Shown here: in pieces, positions 47,689-58,409 of the stretch
Position numbering within the stretch: position 1 is the stretch's first letter
Layout of the letters: each line of letters starts with the position of its first letter
From: Bordetella ansorpii
Lineage (GTDB): Bacteria; Pseudomonadota; Gammaproteobacteria; Burkholderiales; Burkholderiaceae_B
Length of the DNA: 64,000 nucleotides
NCBI RefSeq assembly: GCF_900078705.1
Contig: NZ_FKIF01000007.1
Location: 558,001 to 622,000 of the forward strand
Direction of reading: 5' to 3'
The notes under the pieces: generated by a model
Seen by the model: the letters and a program-made list of their open reading frames with translations, nothing else
The model's database searches: none
Told to the model about the DNA's origin: nothing
Made by a program: the position numbers and the translations under genes

Positions 47689-48749
47689 TGACGCTGGAAG
47701 AACTGCTGGAAAAAACCCGATACGGCGAGCCGGTCTCCGACCAGCGCTTTGCCGGCCTGCGCCTGGCGGGCGCCGATCTGTCCGCCACCACTTTCGACCA
47801 CGTCGATTTCTCGGGATGCGCGTTCGACGGCTGCAACCTGACCGAGGCCACGTTCACCGGTTGCGACTTCACGGGCGCAGTGTTCCAGGACTGCGTGCTG
47901 CAGAAGGCCATCTTCAACGAATGCCGCCTGAGCGACAGCCGCTACACACGCGTCACCATGACGCACGCCATCGTGAACGACTGCGACCTGAGCGCCATCC
48001 GGATGGCGGACAGCAACCTGGGCTTCGCCACCATCCGGAATTCGACGCTGACAGATGCGGTGTTCAGCGAGATCGCCAATGACCATGCCGTGTTCTTCTG
48101 CGCCAGGCTTGAGCGCACGCGTTTCGAATCGGTGAAGTTCTCGCAGTTCACCTTCCACCAGGCCGACCTGAGCGCCTGCGAATTCGACGGCGTCACCTTC
48201 GAGAAGACCGTCTTCTTCGAATCCGACCTGCACGCCCTGCAGATGCCGCGGGCGTCCATGGTGATGTGCCAGTTCATCGATGCGAACCTGCATGGCGTGG
48301 ACCTGACCGGCAGCGACCTGACGCAAAGCAGCTTCAAGGGCTGCGACTTGATAGGCGCGAAACTGGACATGGCCAACGCCAACAACACGCTGTTCCCCTA
48401 CGCCCGGGTAGAAGGCGCGTCGTTCCGCAATGCCCGAATGGATGCATCCTTGTGGGTCGAATGCCAGGCCGACCAGGCGGATTTCACCGGCACGACGCTC
48501 AAGCAGGCGGTGTTTCATCGGGCCTTGCTGAAGCATGCCCGCTTCGACGGCTGCGACCTGGAATACACGGATTTCTCATATGCCGACGTCAACGGCAGCA
48601 GCTTTGCCAGATCGGCTTTCAGCCGCACCAAGTTCCACAGCGCATTGATGGAATCGGATGCCTTGCTCCGGCACCCCGGCGTACTGGCCAACGACCCGGC
48701 CTTGTACGAAGCGCAGTTGTGGAGCACCGACAACGGCAACAGCCTCTAG
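47685..48749 (+). CDS. pentapeptide-repeat protein of the T6SS island
   Basis: A 354-residue protein that is almost wholly pentapeptide repeat from about residue 22 to 325 (for example LAGADLSATTFDHVDFSGCAF). It has a short polar N-terminal helix (TLEELLEKTRYGEP) and a helical tail. It resembles the C-terminal half of the preceding fusion protein and is probably a duplicate of that half. Pentapeptide proteins of this kind accompany DUF2169 and DUF4150 genes in T6SS clusters; their exact role is unsettled. The ATG at 47685 overlaps the upstream stop (ATGA). Confidence 0.88.
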   Translation: MMTLEELLEKTRYGEPVSDQRFAGLRLAGADLSATTFDHVDFSGCAFDGCNLTEATFTGCDFTGAVFQDCVLQKAIFNECRLSDSRYTRVTMTHAIVNDCDLSAIRMADSNLGFATIRNSTLTDAVFSEIANDHAVFFCARLERTRFESVKFSQFTFHQADLSACEFDGVTFEKTVFFESDLHALQMPRASMVMCQFIDANLHGVDLTGSDLTQSSFKGCDLIGAKLDMANANNTLFPYARVEGASFRNARMDASLWVECQADQADFTGTTLKQAVFHRALLKHARFDGCDLEYTDFSYADVNGSSFARSAFSRTKFHSALMESDALLRHPGVLANDPALYEAQLWSTDNGNSL

Positions 48750-48762
48750 GAGGACACAACAC

Positions 48763-49152
48763 ATGTTTACCAACACACAGATGTTCGGCGTGGACCTCGG
48801 ATTTCCGGACGTCTGCCTGACGCCGCCGGCGATGATCCCCATCCCCTACCCCGACATTGCGTTGGGGCCGACGGCCATCCCGGTCTGCTTCAACATCCTG
48901 CACTGCTTCGCGCCGGTCCATAACCTGTTCACGATCACGCCCATCACCAACGGCGACAACCCTGGGATCGCCACCGGCGTGATCTCTCACCTGGTGATGG
49001 GGCCCTCCACGCCGCGCACAGGCGCATTCACCTACCTGAACCGCTGCGCCCCGACCACGCGCCTGACGTCGATCAACACCCAGAACGGCATCAACACGAT
49101 CGGCATGCGCATCGTGCCCAGCCAGCCGAAGATATTGGCGTTGGGAGCTTGA
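48763..49152 (+). CDS. DUF4150 (PAAR-like) spike-tip protein
   Basis: A 129-residue protein with the DUF4150 core: MFTNTQMFGVDLGFPDVCLT, PIPYPDIALGPTAIPV, GDNPGIATGVISHLVMGPST and TRLTSINTQNGINTIGMRIVPSQ. DUF4150 folds like PAAR and caps the VgrG spike. Here it has no C-terminal toxin domain, so it is a bare tip, unlike evolved PAAR proteins. AGGAGG lies 7 bases before the ATG. It is the last gene of the island; a hairpin pair follows about 90 bases downstream. Confidence 0.92.
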   Translation: MFTNTQMFGVDLGFPDVCLTPPAMIPIPYPDIALGPTAIPVCFNILHCFAPVHNLFTITPITNGDNPGIATGVISHLVMGPSTPRTGAFTYLNRCAPTTRLTSINTQNGINTIGMRIVPSQPKILALGA

Positions 49153-49243
49153 GACCGCCACGAGGGATCTCGCCTGGCACAGGCCCGGGCGGTCTTATGC
49201 ATCGAGCGCGCGTCCATCCGCGCGATGCGGCGGCCCTGAAATG

Positions 49244-49272
49244 ACGATAGCCGCTCGATGAGCGGCTATCGT
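49244..49272. terminator. hairpin between the T6SS island and lon
   Basis: ACGATAGCCGCT and AGCGGCTATCGT form a perfect 12-bp stem with a 5-base loop. It lies between two convergent genes and could end either transcript. No strong T-run is adjacent. Confidence 0.6.
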
Positions 49273-49275
49273 GAG

Positions 49276-49302
49276 GGGCGCCGCGGCCAGGCCGCGGCGC
49301 CC
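49276..49302. terminator. second GC-rich hairpin between the T6SS island and lon
   Basis: GGGCGCCGCGGCC and GGCCGCGGCGCCC pair perfectly over 13 bp around a single A, immediately after the first hairpin and 52 bases from the lon stop. It is very stable but lacks a T-run. Confidence 0.55.
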
Positions 49303-49354
49303 ATGCGGCAGGAGCGGGAGCGGCCGCGAACCGCCCCCTTCCCGCCGTGATCGA

Positions 49355-51793
<2,439 letters not shown>

Positions 51794-51865
51794 AGGAATT
51801 CCTCGGTTGACTCGGCGTATCGGGGACGGGCCTATCAGACTGGACAGGCTCATCGATTACGTCTG

Positions 51866-51893
51866 ATATGGGAACAATAGCTGAAAATTCAAG
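51866..51893 (-). promoter_or_regulatory. sigma32-type heat-shock promoter of lon
   Basis: Read leftward, CTTGAA is followed after 14 bases by TCCCATAT, close to the sigma32 consensus CTTGAAA-N13/14-CCCCATNT. It lies about 75 bases before the lon start, just past the clpX terminator. Heat-shock control of lon is well established in proteobacteria. Confidence 0.8.
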
Positions 51894-51924
51894 CGACCGT
51901 CGGCGATGCCGGGCCCGAATGCAA

Positions 51925-51949
51925 AAAAACCCGTACACGACGGGTTTTT
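51925..51949 (-). terminator. intrinsic terminator between clpX and lon
   Basis: AAAAACCCGT and ACGGGTTTTT form a 10-bp stem with a 5-base loop, running into seven T residues leftward. It ends the tig-clpP-clpX transcript before the lon promoter. Confidence 0.92.
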
Positions 51950-52052
51950 GAGGGTTTTTTGCTGCTTTCAAGGGCCTGATGCCCCTATTTTGGGGTTTCA
52001 AGCCCATGCAGGCAGCATGGGTATGAGCGCGATGCGCGAGGCATCCATCCGA

Positions 52053-53357
52053 TCAGGCGGCGGCGTTGCGGACCTCGCCGCGTGACGGCTTGGCTTCGGT
52101 TTCGCCGCCTTGGTCGTCGGCGTAGATCAGCAGGGGCTTGCCCTCGCCTTCGACCGCGCCGTCGTCCAGCACCACGCGCTTGACGTTGCCTTGCGACGGC
52201 AGGTCGTACATGGTGTCCAGCAGCGCGCCTTCGAGGATGGAACGCAGGCCGCGCGCGCCGGTCTTGCGCTTGAGCGCCTTGCGGGCGATGGCCTTCATGG
52301 CCCCCGGCCGCACGTCGAGCTCGGCGCCTTCCATGGCGAACAGCTTCTGGAACTGCTTGACCAGCGAGTTCTTGGGCTCGGTGAGGATCTGCACCAGGGC
52401 AGCCTCGTCGAGTTCGTCCAGCGTGGCGACCACGGGCAGACGGCCCACCAGTTCGGGGATGAGACCGAACTTGATCAGGTCTTCGGGCTCGACTTCACTG
52501 AACAGCTCGCCCACGCCGCGCTCGGACTTGGCCCGGACGGCGGCCGAGAAGCCGATGCCGGATTTCTCGGTGCGGTCGCGGATGACCTTTTCCAGTCCGT
52601 CGAAGGCGCCGCCGACGATGAACAGGATGTTGGTGGTGTCCACCTGGACGAAGTCCTGATTGGGATGCTTGCGGCCACCTTGCGGCGGCACCGAGGCGAT
52701 GGTGCCCTCGATCAGCTTCAGCAGCGCCTGCTGCACGCCCTCGCCCGACACATCACGCGTGATGGACGGGTTGTCGGACTTGCGCGAGATCTTGTCGATC
52801 TCGTCGATGTAGATGATGGCGCGCTGCGCCTTCTCGACATCGTAATTGCAGTTCTGCAGCAGCTTCTGGATGATGTTCTCGACGTCCTCGCCCACGTAGC
52901 CGGCTTCCGTCAGCGTGGTGGCGTCGGCCATGACGAACGGCACGTTCAGCATGCGCGCCAGCGTCTGGGCCAGCAGCGTCTTGCCCGAGCCGGTGGGGCC
53001 GATGAGCATGATGTTGCTCTTGGACAGCTCGACCTCGTCGCCCTTGATCTCGCCGTGGCGGATGCGCTTGTAGTGGTTGTAGACAGCCACGGCAAGCATG
53101 CGCTTGGGCGAAGTCTGGCCGATGACGTACTGATCGAGGAACGTCTTGATTTCGGCCGGGGTGGGCAGCTCGGAGCGAATCGCCGCGCGCGCGGTGGCCT
53201 GGGCCTCCTCGCGGATGATGTCGTTGCACAGGTCGATGCATTCATCGCAGATGAATACGGACGGACCTGCGATCAGCTTGCGGACTTCATGCTGGCTCTT
53301 GTTGCAGAACGAGCAATGCAGCACCTTTGCGTCTGCCGATCCCTTTTTTTCAGGCAT
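52053..53357 (-). CDS. clpX: ATP-dependent protease ATP-binding subunit ClpX
   Basis: This 434-residue AAA+ unfoldase feeds ClpP. The zinc-binding dimer domain has C15-x2-C18 and, about 20 residues on, C-x2-C ([14 protein letters not shown] and [10 protein letters not shown]). Walker A is [15 protein letters not shown], the pore loop GYVG lies in [13 protein letters not shown], and Walker B is [11 protein letters not shown]. The IGF-type ClpP-docking loop is seen as SGIGFSA. I chose the ATG at 53357 ([11 protein letters not shown]), the usual start. It lies 149 bases after clpP on the same strand. Confidence 0.97.
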   Translation of the reverse strand: MPEKKGSADAKVLHCSFCNKSQHEVRKLIAGPSVFICDECIDLCNDIIREEAQATARAAIRSELPTPAEIKTFLDQYVIGQTSPKRMLAVAVYNHYKRIRHGEIKGDEVELSKSNIMLIGPTGSGKTLLAQTLARMLNVPFVMADATTLTEAGYVGEDVENIIQKLLQNCNYDVEKAQRAIIYIDEIDKISRKSDNPSITRDVSGEGVQQALLKLIEGTIASVPPQGGRKHPNQDFVQVDTTNILFIVGGAFDGLEKVIRDRTEKSGIGFSAAVRAKSERGVGELFSEVEPEDLIKFGLIPELVGRLPVVATLDELDEAALVQILTEPKNSLVKQFQKLFAMEGAELDVRPGAMKAIARKALKRKTGARGLRSILEGALLDTMYDLPSQGNVKRVVLDDGAVEGEGKPLLIYADDQGGETEAKPSRGEVRNAAA

Positions 53358-53506
53358 AAGTATTTCGTTTCTCTGGGAGCCGGATGCGCCCGCCGCCTGG
53401 GCGGCCGACGCATCCAACGCTTAGTCGAAAAAATGACGGCAGTGCGGACGAGGGCCTGTTGCAGCCCCCGGGAACTCAAGCGTCCGGGGTTGGAACTTCC
53501 TGGCTA

Positions 53507-54160
53507 TCAGACGTCCGCACGGGTCGTCAGAACCTTGTCCACCAGACCATACGATACCGCATCTTCGGCGGACATGAAGTTGTCACGCTCCGTGTCCACC
53601 GCAATGCGCTCGACGGGCTGGCCGGTGTTGTCGGCCAGGATGCGGTTCAGGCGCTCACGCAGATCCAGGATCTCGCGCGCCTGGATCTGGATGTCGGTGG
53701 CCTGGCCCTGGGCGCCGCCCGAAGGCTGGTGGATCATGATGCGGGAGTTGGGCAACGAGAACCGCTTGCCCTTCTTGCCCGCCGCCAGCAGGAACGCGCC
53801 CATGCTGGCCGCCAGCCCCGTGCACAGCGTCGACACGTCGGGCTTGATGAACTGCATGGTGTCGTAGATGGCCATGCCCGCGTACACCGACCCGCCGGGC
53901 GAGTTGATGTAGAACGAGACGTCCTTGTCGGGATTCTCCGATTCCAGGAACAGCAGCTGCGCCACCACCAGGTTGGCGGTGGCGTCGTTGACCGGACCGA
54001 CCAGGAAGATCAGCCGCTCGCGCAGCAGGCGCGAGTAGATGTCGTAAGCACGCTCGCCGCGTCCCGACTGCTCGATGACCATGGGGATGTACCCCAGGCC
54101 GGTCGGCGTGACCGACGAACCGCCGTGCATGGACGCGTAGAAATCGGTGAATCTCTGCAT
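53507..54160 (-). CDS. clpP: ATP-dependent Clp protease proteolytic subunit ClpP
   Basis: A 217-residue serine protease subunit that forms the tetradecameric chamber. The catalytic serine lies in [16 protein letters not shown], the histidine in [14 protein letters not shown] and the aspartate in [26 protein letters not shown] is the oxyanion region. An N-terminal propeptide-like stretch (about residues 1-20) precedes the mature [21 protein letters not shown]. The gene starts 3 bases after tig. Confidence 0.97.
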   Translation of the reverse strand: MQRFTDFYASMHGGSSVTPTGLGYIPMVIEQSGRGERAYDIYSRLLRERLIFLVGPVNDATANLVVAQLLFLESENPDKDVSFYINSPGGSVYAGMAIYDTMQFIKPDVSTLCTGLAASMGAFLLAAGKKGKRFSLPNSRIMIHQPSGGAQGQATDIQIQAREILDLRERLNRILADNTGQPVERIAVDTERDNFMSAEDAVSYGLVDKVLTTRADV

Positions 54161-54163
54161 GCT

Positions 54164-55471
54164 TTACATCCCCATCAACTGATCGAAAGGCACCGCTTCG
54201 TCGGTGACCTTGGCCTGGCCCAGCACGTGGGCAACGACGTTGTCCTCCAGCACGATGGCCTCGATTTCGGCGCGGCGCTGGCGGTCGGACAGATAGTAGC
54301 TGACCACCTGGGCCGGCTGCTCGTAGTTCTGGGCGAACTCTTCGATGCGTTCACGCACCTGCTCGGGCTTGGCCTGCAGTTGCGCCTGCTTGACCAGCTC
54401 GGAGATCAGCAGGCCCAGGCGCACGCGGCGGGTCGACTCTTCCGTGAAGGCTTCGGCCGGGATGGGCATCGAGTCGGCGTTCGGCACGCCACGCTGCTTC
54501 AGTTCCTCGCGGGCGGCGGCCACGCGGCTCTGCGCGTCGCTGTCGATCAGGGCGCGGGGCACGTCGAACTGGGCGGCGCCGACCAGGGCGTCCATGACGC
54601 TGGCCTTGGTGCGGCTCTGGGCGCGGTTCTTGACCTCGCGCTCGATGTTCGCACGGATGTCGGCGCGCAGCTTCTGGACGTCGCCCTCGGCCTGGCCGAG
54701 CGACTTGGCGAACTCGCCGTCGACTTCGGGCAGCACGCCTTCGGCCACTTCCTTCACCGTGATGGTGAATTCGGCCGTCTTGCCGGCGACTTCGGCGCCT
54801 TGGTAGTCATCGGGAAATTTCAGCGGGAAGACCTTGGTTTCGCCAGCCTTCAGGCCGCGGGCGGCGTCCTCGAACTCGGGCAGCATGCGGCCCTGGCCCA
54901 GCACGAAGGGGAAGCCTTCGGCCTTGCCGCCTTCGAACGGCACGCCGTCGATGGTGCCGGCGAAGTCGAGGGTGATGCGGTCGCCGTCGGCGGCGGCGCG
55001 GTCTTCGCGGGCCTCGAACGTGGCGCGCTGCTTGCGCAGGACGTCGATGGTCTTCTCGACCTCGGCGTCCGACACCTCGGTGGTGGTGCGCGTGACGGCC
55101 AGGGTCGACAGGTCGGGCACGGCGACTTCGGGATAGACCTCGAAGGTGGCCGAGAAAGCCAGCGTGTCGTCAGCCACGCCTTCGGTCTTGGGTTCGAGGG
55201 TGGGGGCACCGGCGACGCGCAGCTTGGCGTCGTCGATGGCCTGCTCGAAGGCACGGCCCACCTGGCTGTTGATCACGTCATAGCGGATGCCGGGGCCATG
55301 GCTGCGCTCGAGCATGCCGATGGGAGCCTTGCCGGGACGGAAGCCAGGCACCTTGGCCGTGCGCGCCACGCGCTGCAATTGCGCCTGGACTTCCTTTTCG
55401 ACGTCGGCGACCGAGACGGACAGATCAACACGGCGCTCGAGGCCGGAGAGGGTTTCAACCACAGGCTGCAT
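54164..55471 (-). CDS. tig: trigger factor
   Basis: This 435-residue ribosome-associated chaperone and prolyl isomerase has an N-terminal ribosome-binding domain (about 1-145) that includes the signature VPGFRPGKAPIGML. An FKBP-type PPIase domain lies at about 150-245 (ADGDRITLDFAGTIDGVPFEGG, FVLGQGRMLPEFE), and an alpha-helical C-terminal chaperone domain follows. The length matches E. coli tig (432). It heads tig-clpP-clpX. Confidence 0.97.
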   Translation of the reverse strand: MQPVVETLSGLERRVDLSVSVADVEKEVQAQLQRVARTAKVPGFRPGKAPIGMLERSHGPGIRYDVINSQVGRAFEQAIDDAKLRVAGAPTLEPKTEGVADDTLAFSATFEVYPEVAVPDLSTLAVTRTTTEVSDAEVEKTIDVLRKQRATFEAREDRAAADGDRITLDFAGTIDGVPFEGGKAEGFPFVLGQGRMLPEFEDAARGLKAGETKVFPLKFPDDYQGAEVAGKTAEFTITVKEVAEGVLPEVDGEFAKSLGQAEGDVQKLRADIRANIEREVKNRAQSRTKASVMDALVGAAQFDVPRALIDSDAQSRVAAAREELKQRGVPNADSMPIPAEAFTEESTRRVRLGLLISELVKQAQLQAKPEQVRERIEEFAQNYEQPAQVVSYYLSDRQRRAEIEAIVLEDNVVAHVLGQAKVTDEAVPFDQLMGM

Positions 55472-55651
55472 TAAAAGACCTATTTTCCGAGAGGTAGAAG
55501 AAGAGATGCGGATAAACGAGTCATTTTACCGGAAACCGCCGAGCCCCTACCCGGGGGCCTTCCGCCTCGGGTGACGCAACGCAACATCCCTCTTGCCGGA
55601 TTGATAGAATCTGACCCCGGCACCACCCCCAACAACCGGCTCGTACCCACC

Positions 55652-56224
55652 ATGATGTCGCACCCCACCTCCCGCCGCCTGCAACCCCTGCCGGCGCTGA
55701 TCTTCAGTTCGCGCTGGCTGCAACTGCCCCTGTACCTGGGCCTGATCATCGCCCAGGGCGTCTACGTCCTGCTGTTCCTGAAGGAACTCTGGCACCTGGT
55801 CACCCACGCCACCAGCTTCGGCGAACTCGAGATCATGCTCATCGTCCTGGGCCTGATCGACGTCGTGATGATCTCGAACCTGCTGGTGATGGTCATCGTC
55901 GGCGGCTACGAGACCTTCGTGTCGCGCCTGCGGCTCGAAGGCCACCCCGACCAGCCCGAATGGCTGAGCCACGTCAATGCCAGCGTGCTCAAGGTCAAGC
56001 TGGCCATGGCCATCATCGGCATCTCGTCGATCCACCTGCTGCGCACCTTCATCGAGGTCGGCAACCTGGGCACGGCGGGCTCGCGCGTCACGGAACAGGG
56101 CGTGATGTGGCAAGCGATCATCCACGCGCTGTTCATCCTGTCGGCCATCGGCATCGCCTACGTCGACCGGCTGACCGTGATGCCCCATGCCCCCCGCCAC
56201 GACGACAGGGCGGCCCGCCACTGA
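55652..56224 (+). CDS. UPF0114 (YqhA-type) inner-membrane protein
   Basis: A 190-residue polytopic protein with four membrane segments (starting near [64 protein letters not shown] and [18 protein letters not shown]). The motif [21 protein letters not shown] is characteristic of UPF0114/YqhA. Its function is not established. I chose the ATG at 55652, because translation from farther upstream adds an unlikely polar segment; the adjacent ATG at 55655 is equally possible. Confidence 0.88.
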   Translation: MMSHPTSRRLQPLPALIFSSRWLQLPLYLGLIIAQGVYVLLFLKELWHLVTHATSFGELEIMLIVLGLIDVVMISNLLVMVIVGGYETFVSRLRLEGHPDQPEWLSHVNASVLKVKLAMAIIGISSIHLLRTFIEVGNLGTAGSRVTEQGVMWQAIIHALFILSAIGIAYVDRLTVMPHAPRHDDRAARH

Positions 56225-56249
56225 GACGCGCGTCTCGCGGTACGAATAA

Positions 56250-56277
56250 AAATCCCGGCGCCAGGCCGGGATTTTTT
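56250..56277. terminator. bidirectional terminator between the UPF0114 gene and the cold-shock gene
   Basis: AAATCCCGGC and GCCGGGATTT form a 10-bp stem with a 5-base loop, followed by TTT and preceded by AA, between convergent genes. Confidence 0.9.
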
Positions 56278-56320
56278 CGTGTGGCGCGAGACACGCCCGC
56301 ACCCTCCTCCGTCCATCCGC

Positions 56321-56527
56321 TCAGGACGCGACCTTGATGTTCTTGGCGCTGGGCCCTTTGGGGCCCTCGCCGATCTCAAAGGTGACGCGCTGGTTCTCCT
56401 GCAGCGACTTGTAGCCCTCGCTGCGGATCTCGGAATAGTGTGCGAAGAGATCCTTGCTGCCGTCATCGGGCACGATGAACCCATACCCCTTCTCGGCGTT
56501 GAACCATTTGACGATGCCTGTTGCCAT
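56321..56527 (-). CDS. cold-shock protein, CspA family (first copy)
   Basis: A 68-residue single cold-shock domain with both RNP motifs: KGYGFI (RNP1) and DLFAHYSEI (RNP2-like). It starts [18 protein letters not shown] and ends SAKNIKVAS. It binds single-stranded RNA/DNA as an RNA chaperone or antiterminator. A sigma70-type promoter lies about 140 bases upstream, giving a leader of roughly 130 nt, as in E. coli cspA. A second cold-shock gene lies 423 bases to the right on the same strand. Confidence 0.95.
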   Translation of the reverse strand: MATGIVKWFNAEKGYGFIVPDDGSKDLFAHYSEIRSEGYKSLQENQRVTFEIGEGPKGPSAKNIKVAS

Positions 56528-56663
56528 GATGTGTCCTTCAACCTAGTAGCGATTGCTCGCGGAAGCGCCAGATCATCAAGTAGGGAACGACGCCCGACAA
56601 AGCGGTACATACACACGGCACAAAACAGCACACAGCCGCACTGCTTGAAAATCTCGCCGACTC

Positions 56664-56692
56664 AGTTTAGGAGCGTCGTCGGCGGGGGTCAA
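56664..56692 (-). promoter_or_regulatory. sigma70-type promoter of the first cold-shock gene, with long leader
   Basis: Read leftward, TTGACC and TAAACT are spaced by exactly 17 bases. Transcription would begin near 56657, leaving a leader of about 130 nt before the ATG at 56527. The rest of the 56,528-56,950 gap is AT-rich and holds no gene. Its right end carries the terminator of the second cold-shock gene. Confidence 0.7.
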
Positions 56693-56907
56693 CGGAGGCG
56701 GGAATGGGTATGCAACCAGGTGTTTTGTTACACAAGCATACAATTTTTTCAATAACCAGCGGGCAGCGGAATAGCCGTATTGCCCGCCTGGCCGTCCCGC
56801 GCTTTGATTAACCTAGGGTTTATACCAAGCCGCATGCAACGCCGGTTTACCGCGAATACGCCCCGGCAGAACTGCAGGGCCGGTGGAAACCGATACCGCG
56901 GAAATTA

Positions 56908-56931
56908 AAAAAGCCCCTTGCGGGGCTTTTT
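56908..56931 (-). terminator. intrinsic terminator of the second cold-shock gene
   Basis: AAAAAGCCCC and GGGGCTTTTT form a 10-bp stem with a 4-base loop, running leftward into T residues, 20 bases after the stop. Confidence 0.93.
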
Positions 56932-56950
56932 CAGAACTTCAGGTCTCGCC

Positions 56951-57154
56951 TTACAGGGGCGTGATCTTCGTGGCCTGGGGACCCTTGGGGCCCATCGCCG
57001 TCACGAAGCTGACGCGCTGGTTTTCTTCCAGCGACTTGAAGCCCTGCGATTGGATTTCCGAGAAGTGAGCGAACAGGTCCTTACCACCCGATTCCGGGGT
57101 GATGAAGCCATAACCCTTTTCCGCGTTGAACCATTTAACGACGCCGGTTTCCAT
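56951..57154 (-). CDS. cold-shock protein, CspA family (second copy)
   Basis: A 67-residue single cold-shock domain, about two-thirds identical to the first copy ([45 protein letters not shown]). RNP1 and RNP2 are intact. Its promoter lies about 130-165 bases upstream, again leaving a long leader, so both genes probably share the thermosensitive-leader type of control. Which copy is cold-induced cannot be told from sequence. Confidence 0.95.
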   Translation of the reverse strand: METGVVKWFNAEKGYGFITPESGGKDLFAHFSEIQSQGFKSLEENQRVSFVTAMGPKGPQATKITPL

Positions 57155-57290
57155 ACTGTATTTCCTAGAGATTTAAATTGGGCTTGCGCCCGGGACCACG
57201 AGTCAAGCAAGGAGGGGACAGTAGAACAAGAACGGTCGCCGATAAGGCAAGGTACTGTACAAGCATCAACACCCTGGATCGTGTGCCGAC

Positions 57291-57319
57291 ACTATCGTCA
57301 GATTCCCCTCTCAAGTCAA
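57291..57319 (-). promoter_or_regulatory. sigma70-type promoter of the second cold-shock gene, with long leader
   Basis: Read leftward, TTGACT and GATAGT are spaced by exactly 17 bases. Transcription would begin near 57284, about 130 nt before the ATG at 57154. The gap 57,155-57,486 otherwise shows no gene; it is the leader and promoter of this gene plus the AT-rich end region of the next one. Confidence 0.75.
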
Positions 57320-57486
57320 CATAATCCTCAAAAATGCGTGCCCATAATGCAACAAAGAGAAACAGGGACGTATGTTGAGCAACAAATGCCCATTAATGCA
57401 AAACGTCACTGGCCCGCCCCGCGAAAGACGTGGGGGACAGATGGTAACGCAGGTCAAGGATTACACCAAATCAGTAAGTGCAAATA

Positions 57487-57807
57487 TTAGTCATCAATCG
57501 GTAATCCGAGCAAATCCAAAGCCGCCCCGAAACTGTTCTCGTCGGGGCAGAAAAACACCACGACATCGCCGGGATTGACGTTTTCAAGCACTTGATCGAC
57601 CTGATCTTGCGCTTGATCAATATCGTCGATGCCCGCCGCGTGTATGGCGGCGCCCGCTTCGACCAATTCCGGCGGCACAATGGCGGGAATCGATTCCAGG
57701 TCGGCATCGCCCAGCATGACGTACACCGTCAAGCTGGCGCCTTCCAGCGTGGTTTCCAGACAAAGCCCGTGCTCGAGCGTGGCCTGGCGGCGGCTGAGGA
57801 TTTCCAT
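57487..57807 (-). CDS. small acidic protein, unrecognised
   Basis: A 106-residue strongly acidic protein (LGDADLESIPAIVPPELVEAG, IDDIDQAQDQVDQVLENV, VVFFCPDENSFGAALDLLG) with no membrane segment and no motif I recognise. Regular hydrophobic spacing suggests a compact alpha/beta fold. It lies between the cold-shock genes and a small membrane-protein gene on the same strand. Coding character is supported by its length, composition and lack of a better competing frame, not by homology. Confidence 0.6.
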   Translation of the reverse strand: MEILSRRQATLEHGLCLETTLEGASLTVYVMLGDADLESIPAIVPPELVEAGAAIHAAGIDDIDQAQDQVDQVLENVNPGDVVVFFCPDENSFGAALDLLGLPIDD

Positions 57808-57846
57808 GATCGGTATCGCCTTGTTTGAATTGAAAAACGCGAACGC

Positions 57847-58128
57847 TTATCGCGCCCGCATGCGCAGCAGCACTTTACGCGCCACCAGCGTGGCCGCTGT
57901 GCCGATAACCGAGCAGAACAGGAAGGAGGCCACTGCGAGCAGCCAGGACTGGCTGGCCAGTTCGCCCTCGCCGGACGCCAGCAGAACCGCCACCAGCACG
58001 CACAGAGCGCCCACCAGCACGCCCGCCACGCTGTGCGCGACCGAACGCAAGACGGCCAGCAACGTGCCCCCCACGAGCGCTAGCGCAACGAGGGCCGCCA
58101 TGGACCAGAACAGGGATTCGTACTGCAT
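57847..58128 (-). CDS. small three-helix membrane protein, unrecognised
   Basis: A 93-residue protein with three membrane segments (about 8-28, 33-52 and 59-80) and a basic C-terminus (ARKVLLRMRAR). I chose the ATG at 58128, because the hydrophobic core begins a few residues later and the residues encoded further upstream are polar and Pro/Gln-rich. Family and function are unknown to me. It lies 39 bases before the small acidic gene and may be co-transcribed with it. Confidence 0.6.
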   Translation of the reverse strand: MQYESLFWSMAALVALALVGGTLLAVLRSVAHSVAGVLVGALCVLVAVLLASGEGELASQSWLLAVASFLFCSVIGTAATLVARKVLLRMRAR

Positions 58129-58269
58129 GGAGAGGCTTGCGGCCTGGCGGGCGTGGCCCGGGGCAGGGATGTCTTGCGGAAGGATGGCTTGCTGAGGATC
58201 TTGAGTCGGCAACCGAGGATACGGCTACCCATTACCCTCTCATTATGCACGTTTCCGAGAATGTTTGCT

Positions 58270-58339
58270 GGCGCCGTGCAACGGGCGCCGTGCAACGGGC
58301 GCCGTGCAACGGGCGCCGTGCAACGGGCGTGGCGCAACG
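58270..58339 (+). repeat. 14-bp minisatellite, four exact units of GGCGCCGTGCAACG plus one degenerate
   Basis: Four exact head-to-tail 14-bp units (58270-58325) are followed by a fifth with substitutions (58326-58339). They lie between the small membrane-protein gene and the diguanylate cyclase gene. The unit shares GCCGTGC with the unit at 1866-1935 but is otherwise different. The 14-bp length is the same in both arrays. Confidence 0.95.
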
Positions 58340-58409
58340 AGCGTGGTCTCCTTGGCGCGGCATGGCCGATACCGCGCGCGCCCTGCTCGCTTCCGCTTCC
58401 GCTGGCATC

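Noticed and set aside
48763-49152. PAAR-fused toxin
   Set aside because: The protein ends with the DUF4150 core; there is no C-terminal extension to hold a toxin.
58270-58339. CRISPR array
   Set aside because: The units are contiguous 14-bp repeats without spacers, so it is a minisatellite.
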